Assembly: GCA_951640195.1 (NCBI GenBank)
Contig: OX621167.1
Coordinates: 2,356,001-2,420,000 of the forward strand
Direction of reading: 5' to 3'
DNA: 64,000 bases
From: Porpolomopsis calyptriformis
Lineage: Eukaryota > Basidiomycota > Agaricomycetes > Agaricales > Hygrophoraceae
Below, in pieces: positions 22,101-33,814 of the stretch; positions within the stretch are counted from its first letter, which is position 1, and every line of letters begins with the position of its first letter. The notes below the pieces were generated by a model, which worked only from the letters and a program-made list of their open reading frames with translations, made no database searches and was not told where the DNA came from. The translations under genes and the position numbers were made by a program.

Positions 22101-24542
22101 CCGCAGACAGACCTTCTCATTTGGACGGGTAATAAGGATTGTGAAGGGGCAGGTGAGAGTTGCCGAGCCCAAGCGGATTTCAGCAGGGACAATGGCCAAA
22201 CCTGGAAACTTATCGAAGACTATGTGCAAAAGTGTGCATGGGCGAAGGACGCTGAACTCGAAGTCGACCCAACACAGATATTATGCGAGTCCTATCTACG
22301 CAAGAGTGGGTCGCAGAGGAAATTCGACAACGGGAACAACGAATTACAGCTTATCGGTGGGCATAATTATTTTGAAAAGAAGAGAAAGGTGTTTGATCGA
22401 GTTGCTGGATTCACTAAATTTTCCGAGTATCTTATCGTCGCTGAGGTCTGTACCCGTCTGGTTATCATCCTGACACATATTTGACATAGGTATTGTCTGC
22501 AGTACGTGGTCCAGAGGGACACGCTAGAGTTACAGGTGTCTTTGGACGGTACAACATTTGCCACGGGAAGATTTCCACCGAATATGCATCCCCATACACA
22601 TGTATGTTTCACTTTTTGTATTAGGATACTCGTTTCTCACCTCTGGCCCTGTTTCAGGCATACACAATTCTAGAGTCCACCACGGATGCAATCTTCTTGC
22701 TCATGACCATGTCTGAGCCCCCACGTCCGTTTTGGGGAAACATCCTCAAGTCGAATTCAAACGGAACATATTTTGGGCTCTCCATCGCAAACGTCAACCG
22801 TGATCGAAGGGGTCTTGTTGACTTTGAGAAGATGATCGGACTTGATGGAATCGCTCTCATCAACATCGTGTCGAACACCGAAGAGGCGATTATCACTGGC
22901 GACAAAAAACTCCAGACCCGTGTCACCCATAATGACGGTAGGTTCTCGAGTTTCTCCGAATGATGTCTCAGCAAGGATTCATACTTTTCACAGGCGGTAC
23001 GTGGAAGCCACTCACACCGCCTCCCCAGGATTCGTTTGGCCAACCCTATGAGTGCGATCGAGTGGTACGGTTTAAGTCCCCTTTTAGTTGTTATTTGTAA
23101 TCATTATCTTCACCTATTAGAGCTGCGCACTGCATGTACACGGATATACCGAACGTCCCGACCCTCGAGCAACCTACAGCAGTCCATCTGCCATTGGCCT
23201 CGTAATGGCGGTGGGGAATGTCGGCCAATATCTCCTTCCATACACCGACGGCGATACCTTCCTCAGTCGTGACGCGGGCTTCACTTGGACCGAGGTTCAT
23301 AAAGACGCACACTTGTGGGAATTTGGCGATTCGGGGTCGATTCTTGTGATGGCAAACGACGAGGAGCCGACGGATCATGTGTTGTTCAGCACCAACCAGG
23401 GGCTGACATGGCGAGATTATAAGTTCACTGACGAGAAACTTAGGGTGAGGGCTATCGTGACGGTACCCTCTGACAAAAGTCGCAGGTTCATACTGTTGGG
23501 CTTCTACCCCCGTTCATCTAACTCGGTGGCTGTTCATCTCGATTTCTCTGCTTTGACATCTATACAATGTGACTATGGAGTGTGGCGATCAACGTGATTG
23601 TGATTTAACTAAAGATGGTTTTCTTTACAGGTAAATTTAACCCTGATAATGATGAAGAGGAAGACGATTTCGAGTTTTGGAGTCCGAGTGAGGAGCGGGA
23701 AGAACGGTGCTTGTTTGGAAGACAGGTATGGTTTGCCTTTCTGGCCGATAGGTCTTGTGCCGTTTGGGATCACCTTTATCCTAGACACTGTATCATCGCC
23801 GAATTCAGGATGCCAACTGCTTCGTGGGTGATCTTCAAAAAGCGGAGACTAAAGTGGCGAAAAATTGTACTTGCATTAAAACCGACTTTGAGTGGTATGT
23901 TCACGGGCGATTTTTCAGTGTGCAAGCTGAATTTTTATTTGCAAACATAGTGAATTCAACTATGTCAAGAATGAAAACGACGAATGCGTACTCGTACCGG
24001 GAACGACGCCGCTACCCAATGACGATTCGTGTAGGAATGACGAAGATTATTGGTATGAGCGGATGGCGTACCGGAAGATACCGTTCTCAAGCTGCGTGGG
24101 TGGGCCACGTCCGGATCGGGGCGATGCCCACTTGTGTCCAGGCGTCAAGGGACACAGTTGGCTGTTCTGGGGGACGGTTCTTTTAGTTCCTTTCGCGTTT
24201 ACTGCGCTGGTAGGGTATTGGTATTATCGACGGAGCGGGATGGCTAGAGGGTATGTATTGTCGCTTGCTTGTTTTCCATCACATTTGGTGCTTACTTTTT
24301 TTTGTAGGACGATCCGCTTACCAGGTGGCGAGACCATGCGAACATACCACGGAGATCCGGGATTGTGGGATTATCTGGTCTCTGTACCGTGGTTCCTGGT
24401 TGGTCTGGCCGGGATCGCGTGGGGGAGTTTGTCGTCTACGGTTGAGTCGCTCGGGGTGGAGTTCCGTTCGAGGAGGGGCTATAGAGACCTGCCGGTAGAT
24501 GAGGATGCGCAGATTCTGAGGTTTGAGGATGAGGATGAGTAA
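19177..24542 (+). CDS. VPS10: Vps10-domain sorting receptor (sortilin family)
   Basis: The start at 19177 gives a signal peptide (hydrophobic core [14 protein letters not shown]), and the stop TAA is 24540-24542. Two Vps10 propellers are visible as repeated Asp-box motifs (S/T.D.G..W): [56 protein letters not shown]. Each propeller is followed by a cysteine-rich module ending in DFEW (near 21300-21385 and 23700-23900). Near the C-terminus a transmembrane helix ([21 protein letters not shown]) is followed by a basic loop, a second hydrophobic segment and an acidic tail. In yeast Vps10 cycles between late Golgi and endosome, delivering vacuolar hydrolases such as carboxypeptidase Y. The gene has many short introns whose exact joins are not all resolved. 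Confidence 0.9.
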
Positions 24543-25508
24543 AAAAGTAACGCAGATGGAGGTCGTAAAGCTATCGCGTCGGTGGTGCATGTGTTTAGAC
24601 CATCTGGACATTGGATCGGGTTATCGAGCTATCACGACACAGTAATTATTAGGTTTTCCTTGTACAGGCGTATGTAGGTTGGGTCCAGCGTTCGACTGAG
24701 TCTTTGGTGATGGATATGCAACTTGTATTTATCATCTAGGTTCAAGGCAAGAATAGAGAATTTCTGGTGTGTTGGCGCAGGTGCCTCCCACACTCTCACC
24801 GTTTTTCGGCCAGTCGATCCGTCGTCAGTTTTACATCTCGGATTCTTTTTAACCGTTTAAGAAAACACGATTAGTTCTACACAATTCCACTTTGGAATCT
24901 TCCCAGCCGATCTCGCAATTCCGTTCAAACCTCTGGAACAATGTCATTTCCTATCAGAAACGCGTGCTTGTGCTCCCGTCGTTTATCCGGGGTTCGATTG
25001 GTAGTGATAACTCCAGCAAAAAGCTTAATGGACACGAACCATCCTGATTGCCTTTCCAGAAGGCTAACGGTGGCACGCAAGTTGGTCAAAATTTATGCTT
25101 TTTGAACAACCTTTCCTTTTCCTTTCCTTTCGTCCTGGGCGGTCAACTAGTTTTCTTCACTCTGAGTCCAGGGTTTAACCATTAAACCTTGCGGGCGGCA
25201 ACATGCAACGAGCAGCGTATTGTCCGCCTTCGCAAGGAACATGTAACGAACGATAATCTCTATCCAAAAAAGGAAATCTTCTCGCTTCGATCCTGCTGCT
25301 AGGATTGTCACGCCACGCGGATCCGAGTTCTCTGTCTCCGGCCGCTGCTCAATCGACCTGCATTCCAAGGCGCCGTGCGCTGCAGGCCAAAGCCTAATCA
25401 GCTTCTGTCCTATTCTCACGTGCCAAATCCATACATAATGCAAACCTCTTACTGTTCCTCTTTCGTTTGTTCATCTCCTCCCCTCCGTTTTCTACCGTCT
25501 GTCTCATT
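24543..25508. other. intergenic, no gene seen
   Basis: The stretch contains CT-rich sequence near 25100-25125 and the likely promoter of the DUF6534-type gene. A minus-strand open frame at 25147-25443 has no recognisable features. Confidence 0.4.
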
Positions 25509-27681
25509 ATGGTTACCATTGTCCCGCCTCGCGAATCCATCGACAATACGTTCGTTTTTTTTTTTTTTTTACATTAAATGAATCTGTTTCGCCTGACAGT
25601 TGTTTTTTTGTAGGATGGGAGCTGCATTTATCGGAGTTGTCGCAGCAGCGATGTAAGTCTGAAACGCGTCTCAAAAAAAGAAGTCCCTTGACTTTTATGC
25701 AAATACCAACCTGTCTAGCTTACACGGAGGTATGTGTGTTTCGTATTTCGAGCGAAACATGATGTGAACGCTTCTCGCAGTGTCTTGTGTTCAAGGATGG
25801 TACTATTTTACCCATCAGCAGGATCGGTGGGCTATACGAGCCATCGTGCGTGCCTTTCCAGCCATTTGCAGAAGTTGAATTTATTCTTCACAGGTTGGTT
25901 GTGTTTTGGCGTGCGACTTTATTCACCAGGCGCTCATCTCGCATGCTGGTGAGCGCATTCGGTTGGCTTACGTGCCTGAGAAATGAACGCGTTGCAGTGT
26001 ATTCATATCTGATTACGAACTACGATAACCCTGCTATTCTTGGCAACTTGGTGTGGTGAGAATATTTGCATTTGTTCGTAGTGGACAATTTCCCTGGTTG
26101 ATACTTTTGATCGCTTGATAGGAGCATTTTGGTAAGTGATAGATGTACAAGTATCAGGTAAAAGCATATTCAAATGGCGTTTGATAGGTCGAGGTGGTGT
26201 TCAATGTATGTGCTCTATCGACTCGTCATTTCCAGATGGCTGTATATGATACAGGGCCTTACGGCGCTATTTGTGCAATGGTGTGCATTCCTTTTATCTA
26301 GTACAGACTTTCTTGTAGATCTGATCTTGATTCCGTTTAGTTTTTTGGCATTACGCGTTTGGCGACGTAAGCATCCTTGTTTCCCCCTTCATACCGTCTT
26401 CTCATGCTAGAATGTTGTACCCTATAGTCAGCAACCGCAGTATTTGGCTGACCACCGCTGTTGTACGTGCAACCTGTCACTTTAATAGCCTATGCCTTTT
26501 TACGATCCAGCAACACCCAGCTTGCGTTGGTATTTGCAGAATTTGGTACGCGCGATAGTAGTTATCTATCTATCTTCCCTCTGATCGCGGACCGCTGTTA
26601 GGCTGCGTAGTTGGTATATTCTCAGCTCCTCTCTTTATCTCTTTCGCTTTTCATCACGACTCTATACACAGCCTACACAGCCCAATCGTGAGTTTCCATT
26701 CCTCTCATTCAATGCAGCTTACCCGGAACCTCTTTCCCGCAAAGCCTTCGTCTGGAAACTTACGCCCAGCTCGCCAGTCTCAAGGTAAACCAGGAATTTC
26801 CAATAAGTGACCCGAGTTGATGTTGACCTTGTGACATCTTTCTTAGCCACTTTCGATTACCGTAAATGCTCTTGCTGCGGCAGGCGATGTCCTCATCGCC
26901 GCCTCCCTCTGTACCCTACTCCACCGTTCCCGCACTGGATTCCAGCGGTACGTGATGTCTCGTCAATGTTTACCTTATCCCTTGAATTTGAATTTGACTT
27001 AGATCGGATACAATCATAAACAAATTGGTGCGCCGATTTCACCTACATATGTATATGTATCTCTTACCCAAGGGAAATTCTCAAGATCTTATTCGCTGTT
27101 AATACAGGCCTCTTGACAAGGTCCATCCATGACCGCATTGCATAAGACCTTATCACCACTAACCATTAGTCCTGTAGTATCTGTGCAGTCGCCTCCCTTG
27201 TCTCTGCAAGTCTTCGATCCATTTCTAATTCCCTGGCCTGTCTCTGAGAAGGGCCATATGCAGATTGTCGTGGCTCCGGACACGTTCCTCTACGTCAGCT
27301 TTTACTTCTGCATCGGACGCCGTGCGTTCCTTCTCAGTATCCAATATTCAAAGACTTATCGTTTGAACACCGTTTCCAGTCTACTGTAATTCCCTTCTCG
27401 CGACTCTTAATGCACGCCAGGCTATCCGCGGTGCAGCAGATGGCGTACATACGAGTAGTGGGGGGAACGTGTCACTCTCACTCAGAGACTTGCCAAGCAC
27501 GAAAATGACAAATGCGTCGTCCAAGGTGCGTTTTCTATGCCTCCGGCTTGGAAGGATGGGAGACAGTCCTCTATGTGAGTTATGAACATGAATTCTGTGG
27601 GTCTATAGCGCGCCGGAAATATCTCGATCAAAATTGACACGACGAAAGAGTGCATAAGCGACAGGACCAGCGATCGTGTGA
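25509..27681 (+). CDS. multi-pass membrane protein, DUF6534 type
   Basis: Many small exons fit the DUF6534 family, multi-pass membrane proteins abundant in Agaricomycetes and of unknown function. The first exon begins ATG at 25509 (MVTIVPPRESIDNT). Later exons read MGAAFIGVVAAAM, SCVQGWYYFTHQQDRW, YSYLITNYDNPAILGNLVW, a VEVVFN segment, ITVNALAAAGDVLIAASL plus CTLLHRSRTGF, SDTIINKL, TFLYVSFYFCIGR and NSLLATLNAR. These occur in the family's usual order. The C-terminal hydrophilic exons end either at the TGA at 27679-27681 or, if the overlapping GTGAGT is used as a donor, slightly further downstream. Introns are about 50 nt. Exact joins are not given because several exons are under 40 nt. Confidence 0.7.
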
Positions 27682-28013
27682 GTACCTTGCTTTTTTGGTG
27701 TTCGCTCAGACGTTCAGTGTTGCACGTTAATGGGTGCAAATTTGAATCAGTCATCCAAAGTGGCTAGTTTGCGCCTCAAGGATGATGCCTGATGTTTAGC
27801 TGTAGCAGATGACGGAGATACGGACTTGGATGATACAGAACCAAAGCGCCATGATTCCCCAAGGAACATCATCGGAAGGTTGAGGTTATTGGGAAAGGTT
27901 TTATTTTCTTGCCCGCGAACGTACATAGGGACTTTATATCTGTTCTTGTCCTTTTGACAAAGTGCGTGATTTCGTTCTCTTACCTTTATCCTAGGGTGCC
28001 ATGAGAACTTGCA
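27682..28013. other. gap between convergent genes
   Basis: This is the 3' flank of the DUF6534-type gene and of the questin-oxidase-like gene, which converge. An acidic open stretch at about 27800-27850 could be a last exon of the membrane protein gene. Otherwise nothing is seen. Confidence 0.35.
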
Positions 28014-29762
28014 TCAAACCCACGCTTCCTCATACCCAAGGCAACTCCTGTCCCAATTCCCAGCCTCTTTCCCATAGGTAACCCACCCAAGCACATCCAT
28101 AATCACACCGGCAGCTCTCACAAATAACGTGCCATCCAACGCACCCATGCCCACATGCGTCTCTTCCTTCACTTGCTTCCCTCCATTTTTCTCTTCCCCC
28201 ACTCGAAATGCCCCAGGCACTGATCCAGCAGGGGTTTCACCATAAAGTTGCGCAGCGTAGCACAGGGAGCGTATAGCTTTGACAATATGAGCCTCAGGCG
28301 CGTGCGTAGCCTCTTCAATAATGGCAGGCCAGGGGTTGAAAGTCCCAAGGGCATCCTTGCCACCTAGGCTCTCCTTCATTACCGGTGGGCGTGGTAAGGG
28401 CGTAAAATCTTGCATGACCAAAGCCGGGTTCACCCTGGGCCTCCCTCGAGTTATTACCTGCATAATAGTTTCCACCATCATTGCCTGCAGGAAACGCTCC
28501 TTGTTCGGGGATTCGAGAATAGCGAGGATGGGCGGGACGAAGAGGGTGGCAGTCAGGATGTGCATCAAGTTGAAATCGAGTCGTGGCACTCGGCCGGGCT
28601 TGCTGGTGCCGACCAAGAGGAGGGTGGAGAAGTAGAAAAGTTCTTGGACCTTGTGGTCTATTTCGCTACGGGTAATAGGGACAGGGGTGGATGTGGAAGG
28701 TGGCGCCCACCAAAGTGCAGCAAGACGCCTGATCTCCGCAGGCCGTCCGTCTTTGCAAGCGTCCATGCGACGCTTGGAGATAAGGGCATTGGGATCGTAT
28801 GGCATCACTGGTTTGAGTATGGGAGAGTCGTATACCTGGCGTAGAATGTCGAAGAGGGCAAGAGGACCTTGCTGTTGGTTATGGGCGTCATCTGCGCAAT
28901 CGAATAAGATGGAGCCTTTGGCATCCGAAACGGCAGTTACAGCAAGGCCTGGTAGAGGTGCTCAATGAACAACACGAAAAGTAGTGCACAGATTGTATGA
29001 ACCTTGAGCAACCATTGCATCGCTGCCAAACTCCACGCCATACTGTTATGCGGTTCAATGCATGAGGGCGACCATCAGAGAGGAAACTTACCCCGGTTTG
29101 GATGAGAGGGTGATATCTGGAATGGGAAACTTTTCAGTAGACATAGGGAAATGGTGATCAAAAGCACAAACAGTCCGCCAACGAATCGGATCAGCATGTA
29201 GGCCTCATTCGCATTGGCCGAGTCGGCAAAAACATACTTTTCAATAGTTTTCCCTGAGCCATGCGTAGCTACCTGTGCGGTAAAGAAGACAAGATAAGAT
29301 GCGTAATATCTGTGCGAGGTTATTAACAACAAAATAAGCTGTTCAGTAGAACATAGACAACGTTCACAACGGACCTGCTATCACCAAGCCAGGCGGTCCA
29401 ATTGGCTTGTGTAATATTTTCCACCTCAACTTCATGGATGGTCTTCTCTTTGGTCTGCATATCGATAGGCATTTGCATCGTCTTCTCTGAATCGTAGATG
29501 GACTGCAGGAGTGGTGCAGATGCACCCAGATCATATGCAGCGAGTATACTGTCGCAGAAGCGAATCAATTACACTATAAAGAGAGAAAATCGAAGAGAAC
29601 AAACTGGTGGCTGAGATGATTGTGGAATTTTTTCAGGTTGAAAAAACAGTGATGAGCCTCACGATCTCTTTCGAGGAGCTGTTCGGTGAGGCACTTGGAT
29701 TGGGGTGTCCTTCCTGGATACCTGATAAGGCCCGGGCGGATTGAAGATGGGAGTTTGATCAT
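28014..29762 (-). CDS. questin-oxidase-like protein (DUF4243, AflY family)
   Basis: The gene runs leftward from ATG at 29762 to a stop at 28014. The N-terminal exons give HNHLSHH-like sequence followed by LLAAYDLGASAPLLQSIYD, a NITQANWTAWLGDSR segment, and YYASYLVFFTAQVATHGSGKTIEKYVF. The large last exon (28808-28014) includes RPAEIRRLAALWW and ends LFVRAAGVIMDVLGWVTYGKEAGNWDRS...GYEEAW. This architecture and C-terminus match the AflY/questin-oxidase family. Characterised members carry out Baeyer-Villiger-like ring opening of anthraquinones in aflatoxin or geodin pathways. Here no polyketide cluster surrounds it, so the substrate is unknown. Three or four short introns are required. Confidence 0.75.
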
Positions 29763-30171
29763 GATGGGTAATGCGATGACGTCAGTGACCTTGTTGCAGG
29801 TTCGGTCTATATATACATATCCACTTCACGTTCTTTATTTCTTTCCACCAAACCTATTAATCGTCTTCAAGATATTACTTATTGCATTCACGGCAACAAG
29901 GTTGACTGCCGTGGTTAGTCGACCGCAACCGTGGATAAGTGAACCTTTTCCTAATTCAATCAAGCGACCATATACATGTGCGGATGGTACGCTTTTCTAC
30001 AGTATTTACACACTCTGGTTATCAAAGCGTGCTCACAACTTACTTGACTCGTTATTTAACTAGAGGACGGAACATGGCAGATAAATATACAAAATCTATT
30101 TTGCAACGTCGTCATGTCTGATCGCTGCAGGAAAAATCTCAAAGAAAGGACACGAGAGAGAGATGACCACT
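29763..30171. other. intergenic between questin-oxidase-like and coronin genes
   Basis: Upstream region of the questin-oxidase-like gene and 3' flank of coronin. Small open frames on the plus strand show no family resemblance. Confidence 0.4.
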
Positions 30172-32137
30172 TTACCCTTGCAACAACGCTTGTACCGCTT
30201 TCTGCGTATTGGCTTTGATTGCCTCAACTTGGAGCTCTAGGTTCCTAATCTTCTCACGTGCCTCGCGAAGTTCATTTGCGAGCCGGGCATTCTCTTCTCG
30301 CAAGGCGGCCGACGAGGTCTGCAAATAATTCGTAGCAGAAACCAACTAGCTTTATCTTGGAGAGCACGATGAGAATGTAAAATGCCACATACGTCTCCAC
30401 CACTCGACTGTGAACGAGATACGACTTTTGGTTCGAACGAGGTCCACGTAGCAGAGGTCGGCTCAGATGCTTTTGCTGCGGGAGTGAAAGGGTCAGGTTC
30501 CTCGACGACCATCGGAGAAGGGGCCGTGTAAGTCTTTGTGGGGGGGATCTGAGGAGCAGGGGACGGTGGGACCGCCGCAGAGGATTGCGGTACCGAAGGG
30601 GTTAAGGAGGATTGTGCGCTTGAGTAGATTATTCCGGTCTCGAGGTTGATGAGGTTTGGAGGTGCAGTTATACCAGCGAAGAATTCGCCTGCGGTAAGAG
30701 CGGGCTCAGATGATAGAGCAGCGGGGAATATGTCGGATTGGAATGAGTCTGCCTATTTAGTTGAGAGTGTCAGCTCGAGCAGAGAAGAGACATGGTGAGT
30801 TTGGTACATGCTTTTCGCGGGACGATGAATGCAATTGGCTCGATGAAAGATCCGCAAACTTTATATGCACGGGCAATTTCGCAGTCCGAAACGCTTAGCG
30901 CACGGCGGGGAAGGAAACAGATTCCACGTTGAGGGTCAGACGACTTGTGCTCCGAAAGTGCGAACAGGGAATCAGATTCATATTCATAGTATCGGATGTT
31001 ACCGTCACTATGAATGCGGAGAACAGCCGAACAATTAGTGATTGGGAAATACGGAGAAGTTCGACGTACCCCTTGCCAGCTAAAGTCAACGATGAAGTCA
31101 GTGAGCCGTCGCACGAACAGCGAAGGGACATACCAAGGAACAAGATATTGTTGTCGGTCCAGAAAGGCATGACGACACCGGCGGATTGATCCAAAACCAC
31201 TGTTTTTACATTACCCAATCCACCAGTTTCCCATAGGCTGACTTGTCGATCACTCATCTTACTGAACCCGGTTGTGGCGATCCTGCCAAGATCACCCAAC
31301 CAGGTGACTCGGGCACCTTTAACGCCACCATGACCGTCAGCGATTCTAACAGCTTCTCCTCCAGCTCGAGGGTCGAAGATACGAAGCTTCCGGTCCCTAC
31401 AGGTGGTCGCGAGCAGTGTTCCGGTTGGATCAAAAGCTATACTCTGGATAGCATCACCGTGTCCACTCAGAACAGATCTGGCGTGATCGGTTTTAGCCAA
31501 ATCCCAGAGTTTGACGGTATGCTCTCCGGAGGCGGTTGCAAGCACGTGAGCGGCGGTTGGGTGAAAAAGAACTTGACCGATCTTGCGAGGGGAGCCGTCT
31601 ATGCGTTCCACCGGATCGAAATCTTGAGGGATCCAGTGCTCTTGACCCCATCCTTCGAATTGAGAAGATTCTACTTTCCAGATCATGATTTTACCGTCCT
31701 CGCCTCCGGAAGCGACGATGGAATCGTTGTGTGGAGACCAGTCGGTATCAAGGACGGGTGCTGTGTGACTTCGAGCTAAGGGGATTACGTCCGGGAGCCT
31801 GTGCGGGAAGTTCGGTATCGGGTTGAAGGGAGAAGGCAGAGGGAGGATGGCGAAAGCGCCACCTCCGGAAGCGTTCCAGTTGATACTGATATATCGCTGG
31901 TAGACCATACGATGAGAGAAACACAGGCGAGTCACACAGGTGGAAACTTTACCCCAGAGGCGGAGATGACATTGGTATCCCAAGCGCTGTTGGTAACCTT
32001 GACATTCTCGATTCCATGTTCCTTCTTCGAAGGCTGGCCAAAGACATGGCTGCGAGGGACTGCCAGTAAGCGCTGACTTTGTGGGAAATTGGATGTTAAC
32101 TTTACCGATACTTGGACGCTCGCACAAAACGAGACAT
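30172..32137 (-). CDS. CRN1: coronin, actin-binding WD40 protein
   Basis: The gene runs from ATG at 32137 (MSRFVRASKYR, then an intron, HVFGQPSKKE and NVKVTNSAWDTN) to TAA at 30172-30174. The start matches the coronin signature, including basic residues that contact actin. A seven-bladed propeller follows: YISINWNASGGGAFAILPL, SHTAPVLDTDWSPHNDSIVASG, EDGKIMIWKVE, GEHTVKLWDL, CRDRKLRIFDPRAGG. A GNIRYYEY segment precedes the conserved extension RGICFLPRRALSV...EIARAYKV. After a Pro/Ser-rich linker, the C-terminus is a coiled coil (LREENARLANELREAREKIRNLELQ) used for oligomerisation and Arp2/3 contact. It acts at cortical actin patches. Introns include one at about 32065-32104. Confidence 0.9.
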
Positions 32138-32636
32138 GATGGTTTACTTGAAAGATTTCTTGAAGTTGTGACGGATAATTGTGACAAACGATCGCCAGCT
32201 CTGTTCAGTTTCTGCATCCAACCGAGCTGAAAATTTTGTTTACCGTCTTCAGACCGTTTTTTCACGAGAGATGGCCCTATTTCATTATAGCTGCTCATAG
32301 CCAAGACACTGCGAAACCTGGAACCAATGAGGTTCGGTCTTCGACATATATCATGCAACTTCACATTGCGTCCCGTATCCGTCAAGGTTGACCTACCGAC
32401 GACAACATCTGTTGGGTCTTTCCCCGGCAAGAGCTGTTGACAGCATGGCTTTCCTTTACCCAATGTCACTGAATGTGATCTGGTCTGGCATCAAACTCTC
32501 AAGTCGATGATGCCTTCTTTATGGCCATCCGTGGGATCCAATTTACAAACGCTTAGATTGATGTCTTCATTACGGAATATCCACTCCTCCAATCAACTTC
32601 GCCCTCGAGGTTTTTCAATTTGAATTCTATCGAGTT
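32138..32636. other. coronin upstream region
   Basis: About 500 bp between coronin and the following plus-strand fragment. The open frame that extends upstream of the coronin start on the minus strand has no coronin similarity and is taken as 5' flank. Confidence 0.4.
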
Positions 32637-33360
32637 GTGCTGCCGGACCAGACAGTTCTCACTCCACTTATACCCTTCCCGAATAGCCATGCTTCCACCC
32701 TTCTCTCCATAGCCTTTTCCTGGTTTCCGAATCCCGACCTTCTCCCACTAGTGGAGTTGTCATATTCACTTGATCCATTGACGTATTTCACTGGACTTCA
32801 GCGTCTAGCCATGTACATTGGCCATTTCTCTGGCACCTACTTCCAGATATCGATGCTCGGGGCTGTCGCATGTTTCTTCACCAACATGCTGAAACGACCA
32901 TCCAGTTTGTCGGTCCCGGCAGTGTATTTGGCAGTCGCTATCAGCTCCTGGAATCCAGCGATATCACCTGACCATCATTTAATGGCCGTCTCCCAACATG
33001 CGCAGACTCAATATTGTCGTTGGTCCCACCCAAAAGACGCAGTTTTGAACACCATCTCTCACTTCTCTGATACATTGACCACATTGACCCTCGACAGTCT
33101 CCACCGAGTCCGTGTTCACCCATGAAGATGTAGAGAAGATTGTCCCGTCGATCTGCAGATACAGGACTGAAAATGCTTTTCCTCCCTGTCGTCCGGAGCT
33201 TCTAGATTTATTGGCCTTTGGTCTCTCAAGCCTTGTGCAACTCACTCTCAAGGTTATCGCTCTCAGGCCCAACAGGCCCAGTCTGCACTCGGCTGGTTCT
33301 GACGTTCCCCCCGTTCCACGTGAGGTACTCGAGATGTTCCACGACGAGATGCAAAAATGA
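32637..33360 (+). pseudogene. F-box/LRR-like C-terminal fragment, frame-broken
   Basis: Two overlapping open segments (32637-33125 and 33112-33360) look like the leucine-rich C-terminal half of an Agaricomycete F-box-type protein: hydrophobic, with ISHFSDTLTTLTLDSLHRV followed by EDVEKIVPSICRYR in the other frame. No F-box is visible upstream. The shift between frames at about 33115 could be a small intron or a frameshift. It may be a pseudogene, or a gene whose 5' exons I cannot see. Confidence 0.35.
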
Positions 33361-33814
33361 GTATATGATAGATGGGCCCTATGTCATCTTGATATCCAAT
33401 CGCTAGGTGCACGTTCGTTGACAGACGCGCCTTGGTATTGCATCGATTTGTGCCTAATTTGAATCGCACATTCTTGCTTCCTCTATAGTGAAGTTTCCAC
33501 CAACCCAGTGTCTGTTCCCTGCGGTAACCCCTTTGTCTTTCTTTTCCATCGCAGCATGAGCTGGGTGAATTCACTCGGTGGTGATAAACCTAAGCCATGT
33601 CCAGGGCGGAAATGGTATAAACGAGCCGGCCTCCCCTGTCTGCTGAAAAACCTTTGCCTTCAGTTCGTTATGTCAGTTACCCGAGCAGGGGCGCATTTTT
33701 GTTTGCTGCTCAGGTTGTTGCAGTGACGCGGAATCTAGACTTTTTTCCTGAGAAGTACCGCCCCCACCTATCCGGAACGTGATATTCGATGACGGTCTCT
33801 ATGTCAATCTTTTA
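33361..33814. other. no clear gene
   Basis: The 3' flank of the LRR-like fragment and the upstream part of the coiled-coil gene. Open frames at 33508-33726 are not convincing. Confidence 0.35.

Noticed and set aside
28014..29762. Secondary-metabolite gene cluster around the questin-oxidase-like gene
   Set aside because: Neighbours are a DUF6534 membrane protein and coronin. No polyketide synthase, other tailoring enzyme or pathway regulator is in the window.
31243..31779. Plus-strand ORF of 178 aa inside the coronin gene
   Set aside because: It is antisense to coronin WD repeats, with no independent domain.
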